Below are positions 46,256 to 56,271 of a DNA stretch of 64,000 nucleotides, piece by piece. The translations under genes and the position numbers were made by a program. Within the stretch, counting starts at the first letter, position 1. Each line of letters begins with the position of its first letter. Location of the stretch: positions 81,713-145,712 of the forward strand of contig NZ_MJGC01000010.1 in NCBI RefSeq assembly GCF_001746915.1, read 5' to 3'. The notes beneath the pieces are model-generated. The model had not been told where the DNA came from. It ran no database searches and saw only the letters and a list, made by a program, of their open reading frames with translations. The stretch comes from Desertifilum tharense IPPAS B-1220. GTDB taxonomy: Bacteria; Cyanobacteriota; Cyanobacteriia; Cyanobacteriales; Desertifilaceae.

Positions 46256-46399
46256 TAGTTGTGTATCCTGATAATCCACAAGTGGGTTGAGTGTTATGAG
46301 AAATCGAGGGTCATAGGTCGGTTGCCTCTGTAGGCTTGGTGAATGACCGATGACGGAAAACTCAGCAAAAAATATTCAGTTGTTCGCAAAGGTTAGGCT

Positions 46400-47284
46400 T
46401 CAGAGCAACTTCAGATCGGCTAAAACTGCCTTGAGGGTGTCGCTCAGATCCGGATCGGGATCGCAAAGGGGTAAACGCGGAGAACCTACATCCCAACCCT
46501 GAAGCTTGAGGGCCGTTTTGAGGGGAATCGGATTTGTGGTGATAAATAGGGCTTTGAATAGGGGGAGGAGTTGAAGATGAATGTCGGTTGCCGCTTGCAC
46601 TTGACCGGCAAAAAAGGCTTGAATCATGTCTTGCAGTTGCGGGCCGACCAGGTGGGAAGCCACGCTGACGACGCCTTGACCGCCGACCGCCAGTAAGGGT
46701 AAAGTCAGCGAGTCATCTCCAGAGTAGATGGCAAAATCTGAAGGTGTAATTCGGCGAACTTGACTCACTTGATCGAGACTGCCGCTGGCTTCTTTGATCC
46801 CTACGATATTGGGGATTTCTGCTAGACGCGCTACGGTTTCCGGTTGGAGATTTTGTCCAGTCCGTCCAGGAATATTGTAAAGGATGATGGGGAGATCGGG
46901 GGTAGCTTTGGCGATCGCCGCAAAGTGTTGATATAACCCTTCCTGGGGCGGCTTATTGTAATAGGGTACCACCTGCAAGCTGCCATCTAACTGAAGTTTA
47001 TGGGCTTTTTGCGTAGCGGCGATCGCCTCAGTCGTGGAATTTGACCCAGTGCCAGCAATCACCTTTGCCCGACCGGCAACCGCCTTTTGCACCACCTGAA
47101 AAAGCTGATACTCTTCTTCCCAGGTTAAGGTCGGAGACTCGCCCGTCGTACCGCAGACCACCAACGCATCCGAACCTCGATCCGCCAATTGCGAGGCTAA
47201 TTTTTCAGCCACCTCATAGTTAACCGCGCCATCTTCACGGAAAGGCGTCACCATTGCGGTCAGAACTCGTCCAAAATCGCTCAC
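46400..47284 (-). CDS. dapA: 4-hydroxy-tetrahydrodipicolinate synthase
   Basis: 294 residues from the GTG at 47284, with AGGAG (47300-47296) 11 bases upstream; the GTG at 47296 overlaps that site. Aldolase TIM barrel: [13 protein letters not shown], the Tyr in [12 protein letters not shown] and the Schiff-base Lys in [10 protein letters not shown]. It condenses pyruvate with aspartate semialdehyde, the first committed step to diaminopimelate and lysine. Its substrate is made by asd, 63-75 bases upstream in the same operon. Confidence 0.96.
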   Translation of the reverse strand: MSDFGRVLTAMVTPFREDGAVNYEVAEKLASQLADRGSDALVVCGTTGESPTLTWEEEYQLFQVVQKAVAGRAKVIAGTGSNSTTEAIAATQKAHKLQLDGSLQVVPYYNKPPQEGLYQHFAAIAKATPDLPIILYNIPGRTGQNLQPETVARLAEIPNIVGIKEASGSLDQVSQVRRITPSDFAIYSGDDSLTLPLLAVGGQGVVSVASHLVGPQLQDMIQAFFAGQVQAATDIHLQLLPLFKALFITTNPIPLKTALKLQGWDVGSPRLPLCDPDPDLSDTLKAVLADLKLL

Positions 47285-47358
47285 ACTCGCACTCACTCCT
47301 CGTCATTAAACTGGTTAGGGGTTCTCATTCGCACCGTTCCCAAGCGCGACCTTTAATT

Positions 47359-48399
47359 TCACACCGTCGCGACTTCCCGTTTTTTCAGCAAATTGCGCTC
47401 GATCAACAACTCCGCAATTTGTACGGCGTTCAACGCGGCCCCTTTGCGAATTTGGTCGCCACACAACCACAGTTCTAACCCACAAGGATGAGAAAGATCT
47501 TGGCGAATTCGACCGACTAACACATCATCTTCCCCCGTCGCATCAATCGGCATCGGGAAATAATTGGCTTGCCAATCTTCGACTAACTTAACGCCCGGAG
47601 CCGAGCGCAAAATTTCCCGCGCTTGCTGCGGCGAAAAAGGTTCGCTAAATTCTAGGTTAACGGCTTCTGAGTGCGCCCGCAGTACAGGAACCCGAACGCA
47701 AGTGGCCGTAATTCTCAGATCGGCCGTCCCAAAAATCTTGCGCGTCTCATTGAGCATCTTCATTTCTTCCTCACAATAGCCCTGCTCAGTGAGCTTGGAG
47801 TTGTGAGGGAACAAATTAAACGCCAAAGGATAGGGAAAAGCCTCTGTTTGCGGTTCTGCCCCATTTAAAATGGCTTGGGCTTGGTGCTTGACTTCCTCCA
47901 TCGCCCGCGCCCCAGCACCGCTAGCCGATTGGTAGGTTGCCACCACAATCCGCTGAATCGGTTGAACACGATGGAGCGGCCAAATGGCCACACTCATTAA
48001 AATGGTCGTACAGTTCGGGTTGGCAATAATCCCTTGATGTTGGTCGGCTGCCTCTGGGTTAACCTCTGGCACCACCAGCGGGACTTGTGGGTCCATACGA
48101 AAGGCGCTGGAGTTATCCACCACCACTGCCCCGGCTTCAACTGCCTTAGACGCCCAAGCCTTAGACGTAGAAGCCCCAGCAGACGCTAAAACAATGTCAA
48201 TATCTTTGAAGCAATCTTCGCTGACGGCTTCAACGGGTAGCTCCTCGCCCTGAAACGTTAAGGTCTTGCCCGCAGAACGGGGAGACGCGAGCAACTTCAA
48301 ATCTGCTAGCGGAAATTGCCGAGCAGCCAGCAACTCCAGCAACTCTGTGCCAACGGCACCTGTCGCACCCAAAATGGCGACTTTGTAAGACTGAGGCAA
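47359..48399 (-). CDS. asd: Aspartate-semialdehyde dehydrogenase
   Basis: 346 residues. The start is TTG at 48399: a perfect AGGAGG (48413-48408) sits 8 bases upstream and there is no ATG nearby. NADP-binding AILGATGAVGTELLELL, catalytic Cys in NPNCTTILM, the active-site His in LRAHSEAVNLEF and the closing VGRIRQDLSHPCGLELW. It reduces aspartyl phosphate, supplying lysine, threonine and methionine synthesis. It heads asd-dapA-rnj and diverges from tig. Confidence 0.96.
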   Translation of the reverse strand: MPQSYKVAILGATGAVGTELLELLAARQFPLADLKLLASPRSAGKTLTFQGEELPVEAVSEDCFKDIDIVLASAGASTSKAWASKAVEAGAVVVDNSSAFRMDPQVPLVVPEVNPEAADQHQGIIANPNCTTILMSVAIWPLHRVQPIQRIVVATYQSASGAGARAMEEVKHQAQAILNGAEPQTEAFPYPLAFNLFPHNSKLTEQGYCEEEMKMLNETRKIFGTADLRITATCVRVPVLRAHSEAVNLEFSEPFSPQQAREILRSAPGVKLVEDWQANYFPMPIDATGEDDVLVGRIRQDLSHPCGLELWLCGDQIRKGAALNAVQIAELLIERNLLKKREVATV

Positions 48400-48407
48400 A
48401 CGATTTT

Positions 48408-48413
48408 CCTCCT
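48408..48413 (-). promoter_or_regulatory. Strong ribosome binding site deciding the asd TTG start
   Basis: Minus-strand AGGAGG with an 8-base spacer to TTG. The strength of the site may compensate for the weak start codon. Confidence 0.8.
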
Positions 48414-48694
48414 GTTAATAAACTTGAACTATTTAAGGCAAATTCAGAAAAATTAGAATATTAACCAACTTTGGGGCTTGATTTGTATAGTTTTCCGATT
48501 CTAGCAGGTTCAGCGGGAAGGCTGGAGACAATTAAAAGGGAAAGCCAGTGCAAATCGAAAAACAATTGCAAGACCTCGCACAATCCCAAGCTCCCAACTG
48601 TATGATAAAAAAGCAATGTGGTGATGTTAAACCGTCACAAGCACCAAAATCAAGTTAGCCAAAACATTTAGTTGTCATCAGACTCGAAGAACCG

Positions 48695-50095
48695 ATGAAA
48701 GTTACCCAGGAAAAATTGCCTCAGAGCCAGATGGGGCTGGAGATTGAAGTCCCAGCCGAGATGTCCAAACAAGCGTACGATCGCGTAGTCCAAAATATGA
48801 TCCGCTCGGCGAACATTCCTGGGTTTCGTAAAGGCAAAGTTCCCCGTCAAGTGGTCATGCAGCGGTTTGGGGCGAGAAACCTCAAAGCGGCTGCGGTAGA
48901 AGACTTGATTCAAAAAGTCCTGCCAGAAGCTATTGAGCAGGAAAAAATTCAAGCCATTGGCAATTATCAGTTGCGCTCTGACATGGAGAGCTTGATTGAA
49001 GCCTACGAACCCGGTCAACCCCTAACCTTTTCGGCGGCTGTCGATGTTCCTCCGGAAGTAACGCTTAACCAATATACAGGGCTGACGGTTCAGGCAGAAG
49101 AGGTGAAGTACGATGCAGGTAAAGTCGATCGACTGCTAGAAGAACAACGTCAGCGACAAGCAACGCTGATCCCGGTTGAGGGTCGTCCCGCTTCCCTGGG
49201 CGATGTTGCCTTGGTCGATTTTATGGGTTACACCCACTCTGAAGACGGCGAACTGCAAGAAATCCCAGGCGGGCAAGCTGAAGATTTTGAAATTGAGCTA
49301 GACCAAAACCGTTTTATTCCCGGTTTTGTGGATGGCATTCTTGGGATGAATCCAGGCGATACAAAGGAAGTCATCGCCCAGTTTCCCGAAGACTACCCCC
49401 AAGAAGAGGTCGCTGGCAAGTCCGCTCAGTTTCAAATCACGCTCAAAGAACTCAAAGAGAAAGAGCTACCCGAACTTGATGATGAGTTTGCTCAAGAAGT
49501 CAGCGAGTTTGAAACCCTAGAGGAATTACGCGCCTCTTTAGAAAAACGCTATCAAGACGAAGCCGACAGCAAAACCAAGGAGAATAAAGAGCGATCGCTC
49601 CTTGATGAACTCCTCAATCATATTGAAGTTGAAATTCCCGAAAGCATGATTCAGCGCGAGGTAGACTCCATGCTGACTCAAACCGCCATGCAACTGGCCA
49701 ACCAAGGTCTGGATATCAAGCGCCTCTTCACGGCAGAATTAATTCCCCAACTGCGCGAGCAAAGCCGCCCGGAAGCCCTCAAACGGATCAAACGCGCCCT
49801 CACCTTAGCTGAAATTGCCAAACGCGAATCCCTCAGCGTTGAAGTAGAAGCCATTGACGCTAAAGTGCAAGAAATTATGACCGAATACGCCGGACGGCAA
49901 GAACTCGACCCCGAACGCTTGCGCGAAGCCGTAGAAGACGACTTGATCAAAGAAAAAATCCTCACCTGGCTAGAAGAGCATTGCACGGTAGAACTCGTCC
50001 CAGAAGGCACTTTAAAGTCTGAGGAAGACGAGGAAACAATCGAAGAGACAGAAGTTGATGAGGAACTCGCCTCTTCAACAACCGCAGACTCGTAA
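48695..50095 (+). CDS. tig: Trigger factor
   Basis: 466 residues. The ribosome-docking signature GFRKGKVPRQVV lies near residue 45, followed by the FKBP-like prolyl isomerase domain (about 160-245; ALVDFMGYTHSEDG, IPGFVDGILGMNPGDTK) and the long helical substrate-cradling arms. It ends in an acidic Glu/Asp-rich tail. It chaperones nascent chains at the ribosome exit. It leads tig-clpP-clpX, a widely conserved order. Confidence 0.97.
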   Translation: MKVTQEKLPQSQMGLEIEVPAEMSKQAYDRVVQNMIRSANIPGFRKGKVPRQVVMQRFGARNLKAAAVEDLIQKVLPEAIEQEKIQAIGNYQLRSDMESLIEAYEPGQPLTFSAAVDVPPEVTLNQYTGLTVQAEEVKYDAGKVDRLLEEQRQRQATLIPVEGRPASLGDVALVDFMGYTHSEDGELQEIPGGQAEDFEIELDQNRFIPGFVDGILGMNPGDTKEVIAQFPEDYPQEEVAGKSAQFQITLKELKEKELPELDDEFAQEVSEFETLEELRASLEKRYQDEADSKTKENKERSLLDELLNHIEVEIPESMIQREVDSMLTQTAMQLANQGLDIKRLFTAELIPQLREQSRPEALKRIKRALTLAEIAKRESLSVEVEAIDAKVQEIMTEYAGRQELDPERLREAVEDDLIKEKILTWLEEHCTVELVPEGTLKSEEDEETIEETEVDEELASSTTADS

Positions 50096-50101
50096 AAGCC
50101 T

Positions 50102-50163
50102 CCCCTGCTGACTGGACGATCGATCCGCTAGGATTGATTGGCATTCCTCGCAGGGGTCTTTTT
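50102..50163 (+). terminator. Possible terminator after tig
   Basis: CCCCTGC (50102-50108) and GCAGGGG (50150-50156) can pair around a 41-base loop, followed by TCTTTTT. The large loop makes it uncertain. If real, clpP-clpX would need the promoter lying in 50170-50290. Confidence 0.45.
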
Positions 50164-50296
50164 CAGGATTTCCCCCCAGAGACTAGCGGATTAAGGCATA
50201 ATGATCGCAGATAGAAGTCTTAAAAATTTCTAGCTCTAAGATTTAATTGAGTGCATTAAACCGTCTTGAGACTTGGCTGCTGAAACGATAACTCCT

Positions 50297-50995
50297 ATGC
50301 TTGTATCCCGCACCCCTTATCACCAATCAATCGAGAGCTTGAGCCAATTTGAGATTGACTCTTCAGTCGCGCCCCAGAACGTGATTCCAATGGTGGTCGA
50401 ACAATCTGGTCGTGGCGAACGAGCCTTTGATATCTATTCTCGATTGCTCCGAGAACGGATTATCTTTCTTGGAACCGCAATTGACGATGCTGTAGCAGAC
50501 TCCGTTGTGGCTCAGTTGCTCTTTTTAGAAGCAGAAGATCCCGAAAAGGATATTCAACTTTACCTAAACTCTCCAGGCGGCTCAGTAACGGCAGGGATGG
50601 CCATCTACGACACCATCCAACAGATTCGCCCGGATGTTGTCACCATCTGTTTTGGCTTGGCTGCGAGTATGGGGGCTTTTCTCCTCGCCGCAGGGACAGC
50701 AGGTAAGCGAATGTCGCTGCCGAGTTCTCGGATTATGATTCACCAACCCCTCGGTGGCGCTCAAGGTCAAGCGGTTGATATTGAAATTCAGGCTAGAGAG
50801 ATTCTTTATCATAAGAGTACCTTAAATCGCTTGCTAGCTCACCACACCGGTCAGCCGTTGGAAAAGATCGAAGCTGATACAGAACGCGATTTCTTCATGT
50901 CGGCCCAGGAAGCCAAAGACTATGGTCTGATCGATCAAGTCATTACCCGGCAAAATCTTCCGACGTCGGCCGATCCTCTAACCGCAGTGAAATGA
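50297..50995 (+). CDS. clpP: ATP-dependent Clp protease proteolytic subunit
   Basis: 232 residues from the ATG at 50297; an in-frame TTG at 50273 is an alternative, and neither has a strong ribosome binding site. Catalytic Ser is in [15 protein letters not shown] and His in [31 protein letters not shown] is the substrate strand. An N-terminal extension of about 30 residues precedes [16 protein letters not shown]. It forms the barrel protease that works with ClpX, encoded 10 bases downstream. Cyanobacteria carry several ClpP paralogues; the pairing with clpX suggests the ClpP2-type. Confidence 0.96.
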   Translation: MLVSRTPYHQSIESLSQFEIDSSVAPQNVIPMVVEQSGRGERAFDIYSRLLRERIIFLGTAIDDAVADSVVAQLLFLEAEDPEKDIQLYLNSPGGSVTAGMAIYDTIQQIRPDVVTICFGLAASMGAFLLAAGTAGKRMSLPSSRIMIHQPLGGAQGQAVDIEIQAREILYHKSTLNRLLAHHTGQPLEKIEADTERDFFMSAQEAKDYGLIDQVITRQNLPTSADPLTAVK

Positions 50996-51005
50996 GAGGC
51001 AGAGT

Positions 51006-52349
51006 ATGTCTAAATATGACTCCCATCTAAAATGTTCATTCTGTGGCAAATCTCAAGAACAAGTTCGCAAATTAATCGCGGGACCGGGAGTCTATATCTG
51101 CGATGAATGCGTTGAGTTATGCAACGAAATCCTAGACGAAGAGTTATTTGACTCAAGTTCCGCATCCCATTCCGGCACCGCCCGTCGGGAACCGCCACCC
51201 CAGAAGCGGAAAACGCGCACGGCGAACCTTTCGTTACATCAAATTCCCAAACCTAAAGATATCAAAAAGTATTTAGACGAGCATGTCATTGGTCAGAACG
51301 AGGCGAAAAAAGTTCTGTCCGTTGCCGTGTACAATCACTACAAGCGATTGAGTTACGCTCAGTCGAAGGGGAACGCTAAAGGGGGATTTGATGATGCAGT
51401 GGAACTGCAAAAATCGAATATTCTCCTAGTCGGTCCCACAGGTTGCGGCAAGACATTGTTAGCCCAAACCTTGGCAGAAATGCTAGATGTCCCGTTTGCA
51501 GTTGCGGATGCCACAACGCTGACTGAGGCCGGGTATGTGGGCGAGGATGTGGAAAATATCCTGCTAAGGTTGCTTCAGGTTGCGGACTTTGATGTCGAAG
51601 AAGCCCAGCGCGGAATTATTTATATTGACGAGATTGATAAAATTGCGCGCAAGAGCGAAAACCCCTCCATTACTCGCGATGTTTCGGGTGAAGGCGTTCA
51701 ACAAGCGTTGTTAAAAATGCTAGAGGGGACAGTCGCTAATGTTCCTCCCCAAGGCGGACGCAAACACCCCTATCAAGATTGCATCCAAATTGATACCAGC
51801 AATATCTTGTTTATCTGCGGTGGCGCTTTTGTGGGCTTAGATAAGGTCGTGATGCAGCGCAGCGGTAAGCGCTCTATTGGCTTTATTCAAGGCAATGAGA
51901 ATGCGTCCAAGGATAAACGAGCGGCTGATATTCTGCGGAATCTAGAACCGGAAGATTTAGTAAAATTCGGGATGATTCCAGAGTTTATCGGTAGAATTCC
52001 CGTGGCGGCAGTAGTCGATCCTCTCGATGAAGAGTCTCTGACGGCAATTTTGACGGAGCCTCGCAATGCGTTGGTGAAGCAATATCAGAAATTGCTGAAA
52101 ATGGACAACGTACAGCTTGAGTTTAAACCGGAAGCAACTAGAGCGATCGCCCAAGAAGCGTATCGCCGCAAAACCGGAGCGAGAGCATTACGCAGCATCG
52201 TTGAAGAATTGATGCTAGAGGTGATGTACGAGCTACCCTCTCGTAAAGATGTCACCCGCTGTACGATTACCAAGGAAATGGTTGAGAAGCGTTCTACCGC
52301 AGAGTTGTTACTGCACCCCTCTTCTCTTCCCAAACCTGAATCTGCTTGA
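51006..52349 (+). CDS. clpX: Clp protease ATP-binding subunit ClpX
   Basis: 447 residues. The N-terminal zinc-binding domain has four Cys (CSFCGKSQ and CDECVELC). The AAA+ core has Walker [13 protein letters not shown], Walker [12 protein letters not shown], the pore loop region GYVGEDV and sensor motifs; IGF-type ClpP-docking loop IGFIQGN is visible. It unfolds tagged proteins into ClpP. It begins 10 bases after clpP, clearly the same operon. Confidence 0.98.
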   Translation: MSKYDSHLKCSFCGKSQEQVRKLIAGPGVYICDECVELCNEILDEELFDSSSASHSGTARREPPPQKRKTRTANLSLHQIPKPKDIKKYLDEHVIGQNEAKKVLSVAVYNHYKRLSYAQSKGNAKGGFDDAVELQKSNILLVGPTGCGKTLLAQTLAEMLDVPFAVADATTLTEAGYVGEDVENILLRLLQVADFDVEEAQRGIIYIDEIDKIARKSENPSITRDVSGEGVQQALLKMLEGTVANVPPQGGRKHPYQDCIQIDTSNILFICGGAFVGLDKVVMQRSGKRSIGFIQGNENASKDKRAADILRNLEPEDLVKFGMIPEFIGRIPVAAVVDPLDEESLTAILTEPRNALVKQYQKLLKMDNVQLEFKPEATRAIAQEAYRRKTGARALRSIVEELMLEVMYELPSRKDVTRCTITKEMVEKRSTAELLLHPSSLPKPESA

Positions 52350-52466
52350 TATTTTTGAGGAATCTCTCAAGTGCGGCTGGCGCAAACCTCCTGAGCTTCA
52401 ACGCCTCGCAGGAGCAGTAGCGCCCTCACTTTTGGTCAGGGAACTCAAAACTTCAATATATCGAAT

Positions 52467-53315
52467 ATGCCTTACATTTCAGTTCGAGGAGTTGAGCATT
52501 ACTACGAGTGGATTAAAACCTCCCAACCCCACACTCACTCCTCTAAACCCGTGATGGTGTTTGTTCATGGTTGGGCGGGTTCTGGGCGGTATTGGCAAAG
52601 TACAGCAGAAGCACTCGCTAGCGATTTTGATTGCTTGCTCTACGATATGCGGGGGTTTGGGCGTTCTACGCGTTTGGTACAGCCTCCTCCCGTCTTTTCC
52701 TACGAGTTAGAAGAATACGCAGAAGATTTAGCGGCGTTTCTGGTCGCATTAGAACTCCCTAGCGTTTATATTAATGCCCATTCGATGGGTGCCTCTGTTG
52801 TTACTCTATTTCTTAATCGCTATCCTCAACAAGTGAAAAAAGCCATACTCACTTGTAGCGGCATTTTTGAGTATGATGAACAGTCTTTTACGACGTTTCA
52901 CAAATTTGGCGGCTATGTCGTCAAGTTCCGCCCCAAGTGGTTGGGTAAGATTCCGCTGATGCACCGGTTCTTTATGGCTCGCTTTCTACATCGCAGCATT
53001 CCATCACCCCTGAGTCAGGCTTTTTTAGAAGATTTTCTCCTAGCAGACTATGCGGCGGCGTTAGGGACAATTTTCACGTCAGTCAGCCAAAAAGCAGCGG
53101 AAATGATGCCTCAAGAGTTTGCGAAGCTTTCCGTTCCCGTGCTGCTAGTCGCGGGCGAATATGACAAGATTATCCCGGCTGCAATGGGTCAAATGGCCGC
53201 TAGTTTGAGTCCTTATGTAGAGTTTGCACTCGTTCCTCAAACGGCTCATTTTCCCATGTTGGAAGATTCTGCGATGTATCTTAAAACGGTACAGGCATTT
53301 TTAGCCAAAGATTAA
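52467..53315 (+). CDS. Alpha/beta hydrolase
   Basis: 282 residues. Oxyanion HG motif FVHGWAGSGRYW, nucleophile Ser106 in NAHSMGAS, Asp in VAGEYDKIIP and His in VPQTAHFPMLED complete the triad. The cap region is helical and basic. No signal peptide. The substrate is unknown. It follows clpX by 117 bases on the same strand. Confidence 0.9.
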   Translation: MPYISVRGVEHYYEWIKTSQPHTHSSKPVMVFVHGWAGSGRYWQSTAEALASDFDCLLYDMRGFGRSTRLVQPPPVFSYELEEYAEDLAAFLVALELPSVYINAHSMGASVVTLFLNRYPQQVKKAILTCSGIFEYDEQSFTTFHKFGGYVVKFRPKWLGKIPLMHRFFMARFLHRSIPSPLSQAFLEDFLLADYAAALGTIFTSVSQKAAEMMPQEFAKLSVPVLLVAGEYDKIIPAAMGQMAASLSPYVEFALVPQTAHFPMLEDSAMYLKTVQAFLAKD

Positions 53316-53704
53316 GTCCCTTTAAAAGTCTCTCATCCACCGCAGCCCCTGCTGTTGGGTGAGTCTCCCGTCGCCGAATTCGCTATAAAACTTTACAAAG
53401 TAATGAGACTTTAATATAACTTAACTTGAAGCGTGGGCGATCGCAGTTGCGGGAAATACGGAGTTTTCTCGCGATTCTTGCCCGTATCCCTACGTAAATT
53501 TGGATTGACCAGACAAATATCTCGCGAAGTTTCAGTATAAGTACGTACAACTTTCCCAGCTCTCCCTAATCGAACCCCTTGGGAGTCAAACCCTTCAGGG
53601 GAGTGAAACCCTAGAAATTTAGAAAAATTTATCTAAGAATCACTCTTTAAGACAGAAATTACGCATTTCTGCCTAAAGAGCGGCTCCTCATCTAAAAATT
53701 GACG
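53316..53704 (+). promoter_or_regulatory. Leader region of the kinase gene with repeats and hairpin
   Basis: 389 bases with no gene. It contains two near-identical copies of GGGAGT(C/G)AAACCCT at 53581-53594 and 53599-53612. At 53643-53680, CTCTTTA...CAGAAAT pairs with ATTTCTG...TAAAGAG (two 7-bp stems, a small internal loop, a 5-base loop), ending 24 bases before the start codon. Confidence 0.55.
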
Positions 53705-55564
53705 ATGACACCTTCGATTCCGCAGGGAACAGTATTAAGACAAAGATATCTAATCAGACAGATCCTAGGTCAGGGGGGTTTTGGGCGCACCTACCTCGCG
53801 ATTGATTTAGAGCGTTTTAAAGAACCTTGCGTTCTCAAGGAACTCACCGTTCCTTATCAAGATCGAGCGTTATGGGAAAAAGCCCAAATTCTGTTTCAAC
53901 GAGAAGCCAGTACGCTTTATCAAATTCAGCACGCTCAAATTCCTCGTTTTTGGGCATCCTTTGAAGATAATCATCGTTTATTTCTGGTTCAAGACTTTGT
54001 AAGGGGCAAGTCTTACCGTCATTTATTGCAGGCTCGCCAACGACAAGGGCGTCACTTTTCCCCCAATGAAGTGTTGCATTTGCTCAATCAACTGCTCCCA
54101 GTTTTGAGCTACATCCACGAGCGCAAGATCATCCATCGCGATATCTCGCCAGAAAATATTATGTTGCAACTGCCGGGACAAAACTCGAATGCAAGCGCCT
54201 CGGCAGAAGTTCCCAGATTGCCTGTTCTGATAGATTTTGGGGCAGTTAAGGCAGCCGTTACGGCCTATTGCGGTACGCCTTTATCCCCTTCTTTAATGAC
54301 CTGTATTGGCAAAGCCGGTTATGCCCCCCCGGAGCAATTGCAAACGGGTAAAGCGTATCCCCATAGCGATCTTTACGCCTTAGCCGCCACTTGTTTAGTC
54401 TTGTTGACCGGACAAGAACCTCAAACGCTTCTCGATAGTCAAACACTGACGTGGCAATGGCAGCAATACACTTCCTTGAACGAGCGCTTTGCAGCAATTC
54501 TCCATAAAATGTTAGCTTGGCAGCCGAGCGATCGCTATCAGAACGCCCAAGAAGTCTTAATCGACCTGCAATCGCTGCTTGCTCCAGCACAGACCCGCTG
54601 GCAGCCAGATACGCCACCTGCCCCTGCTCCTTCAACGCGGATTGCCACTTCCCCCGTAACTTCAACCCTGCTTTATCCGCCAACACCCGAATTAAGAACG
54701 CCAACTCAACTGGCTGCTCCTTCTGAACAAAATCTCTGGGCTAAATTAGGGATTGCGACGAGCATTGGATTAGTTGTGGCAACAGGTCTAGTTGTACCGC
54801 ATCTGTGGCGACCTTGGAGCGCCCCCCAAACAGCCCATTCCGAACAATCTTCCGCAGTCTCCTCAAACCTTTTAGACGAGCCAACTCGCTCTTCTTGGTC
54901 TTTGAGTAAATCCCAAACCCTGGGCGGATCTCCGGCAAGTACCAGCAGCATGGCACAGCCGCAGCGTTTAGAGTTTTTACCCGGTCAGAATGTGGCGATC
55001 GCGCGCGGAACGCTACAAGAATATACGCTCCAACCCTACCTCTTAAAAGCCGCCCAAGGTCAGATCGTCACAGTAACGCTAGAGGGAAGTGGCGTCGTGA
55101 TGAATTTATTAAACTCTAACCAGCAAGGAATTGATGCCGCCGCTTATCAGACGCGCAGTTGGACGGGTCAAATTCCAGCCGACGATCATTATCTCATTCA
55201 AATTTTAGGCACGGGCAGCTATGCCTTAGAAGTGGCAATGACACCCGTTTCGAGAACCCTAGAGGCCCCAACCCAGCGCATTAAACTGGCTCGCGGCACC
55301 ACGGGAACAACGGTAACAGGCAATCTTTCTCCCAATAAGATGCAGCGCTACCTGATTCAAGCCAGGGGCAAACAGATTATGGTGGTTAAGGTATTGCAGG
55401 GAGAGGCTCAAGTGAGTATTATCTCTCCAACTGGCGATCGCATCGGTGGCAGCAATAGCGAATCCCCCGATTGGCAAGGTCAGCTTCCCGTTGATGGGGA
55501 CTATGCCATTGAAGTGTCGGCCCCAGGTGTGAGCGAATTTGCCCTAGCGCTGGACATCTATTAA
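53705..55564 (+). CDS. Serine/threonine protein kinase with PPC-like C-terminus
   Basis: 619 residues from the ATG at 53705 (a TTG at 53699 also reads in frame). Kinase domain residues about 15-285: G-loop ILGQGGFGRTY, Lys45 in VLKEL, catalytic Asp146 in IIHRDISPEN, Asp177 in IDFGAV, and APPEQ. A Pro-rich linker and one transmembrane helix (IATSIGLVVATGLVVPHLW) follow. The outside part has two repeats of a PPC-like beta domain (GTLQEYTLQPYLLKAAQGQIVTVTL; GNLSPNKMQRYLIQARGKQIMVVKV). This is a cytoplasmic kinase with an external sensor. Target unknown. Confidence 0.93.
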   Translation: MTPSIPQGTVLRQRYLIRQILGQGGFGRTYLAIDLERFKEPCVLKELTVPYQDRALWEKAQILFQREASTLYQIQHAQIPRFWASFEDNHRLFLVQDFVRGKSYRHLLQARQRQGRHFSPNEVLHLLNQLLPVLSYIHERKIIHRDISPENIMLQLPGQNSNASASAEVPRLPVLIDFGAVKAAVTAYCGTPLSPSLMTCIGKAGYAPPEQLQTGKAYPHSDLYALAATCLVLLTGQEPQTLLDSQTLTWQWQQYTSLNERFAAILHKMLAWQPSDRYQNAQEVLIDLQSLLAPAQTRWQPDTPPAPAPSTRIATSPVTSTLLYPPTPELRTPTQLAAPSEQNLWAKLGIATSIGLVVATGLVVPHLWRPWSAPQTAHSEQSSAVSSNLLDEPTRSSWSLSKSQTLGGSPASTSSMAQPQRLEFLPGQNVAIARGTLQEYTLQPYLLKAAQGQIVTVTLEGSGVVMNLLNSNQQGIDAAAYQTRSWTGQIPADDHYLIQILGTGSYALEVAMTPVSRTLEAPTQRIKLARGTTGTTVTGNLSPNKMQRYLIQARGKQIMVVKVLQGEAQVSIISPTGDRIGGSNSESPDWQGQLPVDGDYAIEVSAPGVSEFALALDIY

Positions 55565-55568
55565 GAGG

Positions 55569-56153
55569 TTATTCTTCTAAGAGCGAATCTTCAGTTGAAA
55601 GAGTCTCAGCAGTGGGTTCTTCTACAGAAGCACTCAGCGCTTTGACCACATAGGGTAGATAAGCACCTTGTAAACCGCGCTTAATCCGTTCGGGTGTTTC
55701 TGGAAAAACCACAAATAACGGACAAATCTCTTCAGCTTCTTCGCTCAGAATATGTTTATAGCGGGGTGGCATCAGCCATTCATAGCCTTGATCGAGCCAG
55801 ACTTGTGTTTGTCGCCAACGTCCGAGAAAATCGGAAAAGTCTTCATGGGGGCGATGGATGAAAATAAAGATTTCGGGGCCGGTCTTAATTTTCCATTCCG
55901 GATCGCACAAAATTAAACTCACATCGCAGGGTAAAGTCGTTAACCCTTCAGGAGTATTCGCATTTTGGTGGCGATGACTGCTCGGTCGCAAGCGCACGAC
56001 GGGTAGCGGAATTGAAATTAAACTTTCTTCCGGTCGGCGCATACTGGGGAGCATTTCTAGATAGGGACGATGCTGCTTGAGGAGGGCGATCGCCAAATCT
56101 TGATTGCTATACTCAGCGAGCAAAGATTCATAGTGAGATTTTTTAACAGGCAT
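55569..56153 (-). CDS. Protein of unknown function
   Basis: 194 residues, soluble. It has a conserved-looking core (SLILCDPEWKIKTGPEIFIFIHRPHEDF, split beta strands, then FLGRWRQTQVWLDQGYEWLMP) and an acidic tail. I do not recognise a family. It converges on the kinase gene 4 bases away and lies downstream of nothing obvious on its own strand; a pilC-unrelated role is likely because it is between kinase and pilC in opposite order of transcription start. Confidence 0.7.
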   Translation of the reverse strand: MPVKKSHYESLLAEYSNQDLAIALLKQHRPYLEMLPSMRRPEESLISIPLPVVRLRPSSHRHQNANTPEGLTTLPCDVSLILCDPEWKIKTGPEIFIFIHRPHEDFSDFLGRWRQTQVWLDQGYEWLMPPRYKHILSEEAEEICPLFVVFPETPERIKRGLQGAYLPYVVKALSASVEEPTAETLSTEDSLLEE

Positions 56154-56271
56154 CTTTTTAAAAGAATATTTTTGACAAACATCAGGGTAGCAACCCTCTA
56201 TTCAGATTGACTACCCTCTGCTAAACCCTAACCCCTAATTTGCGACTATCGCGTGCAAAATAGCTTTCGTC

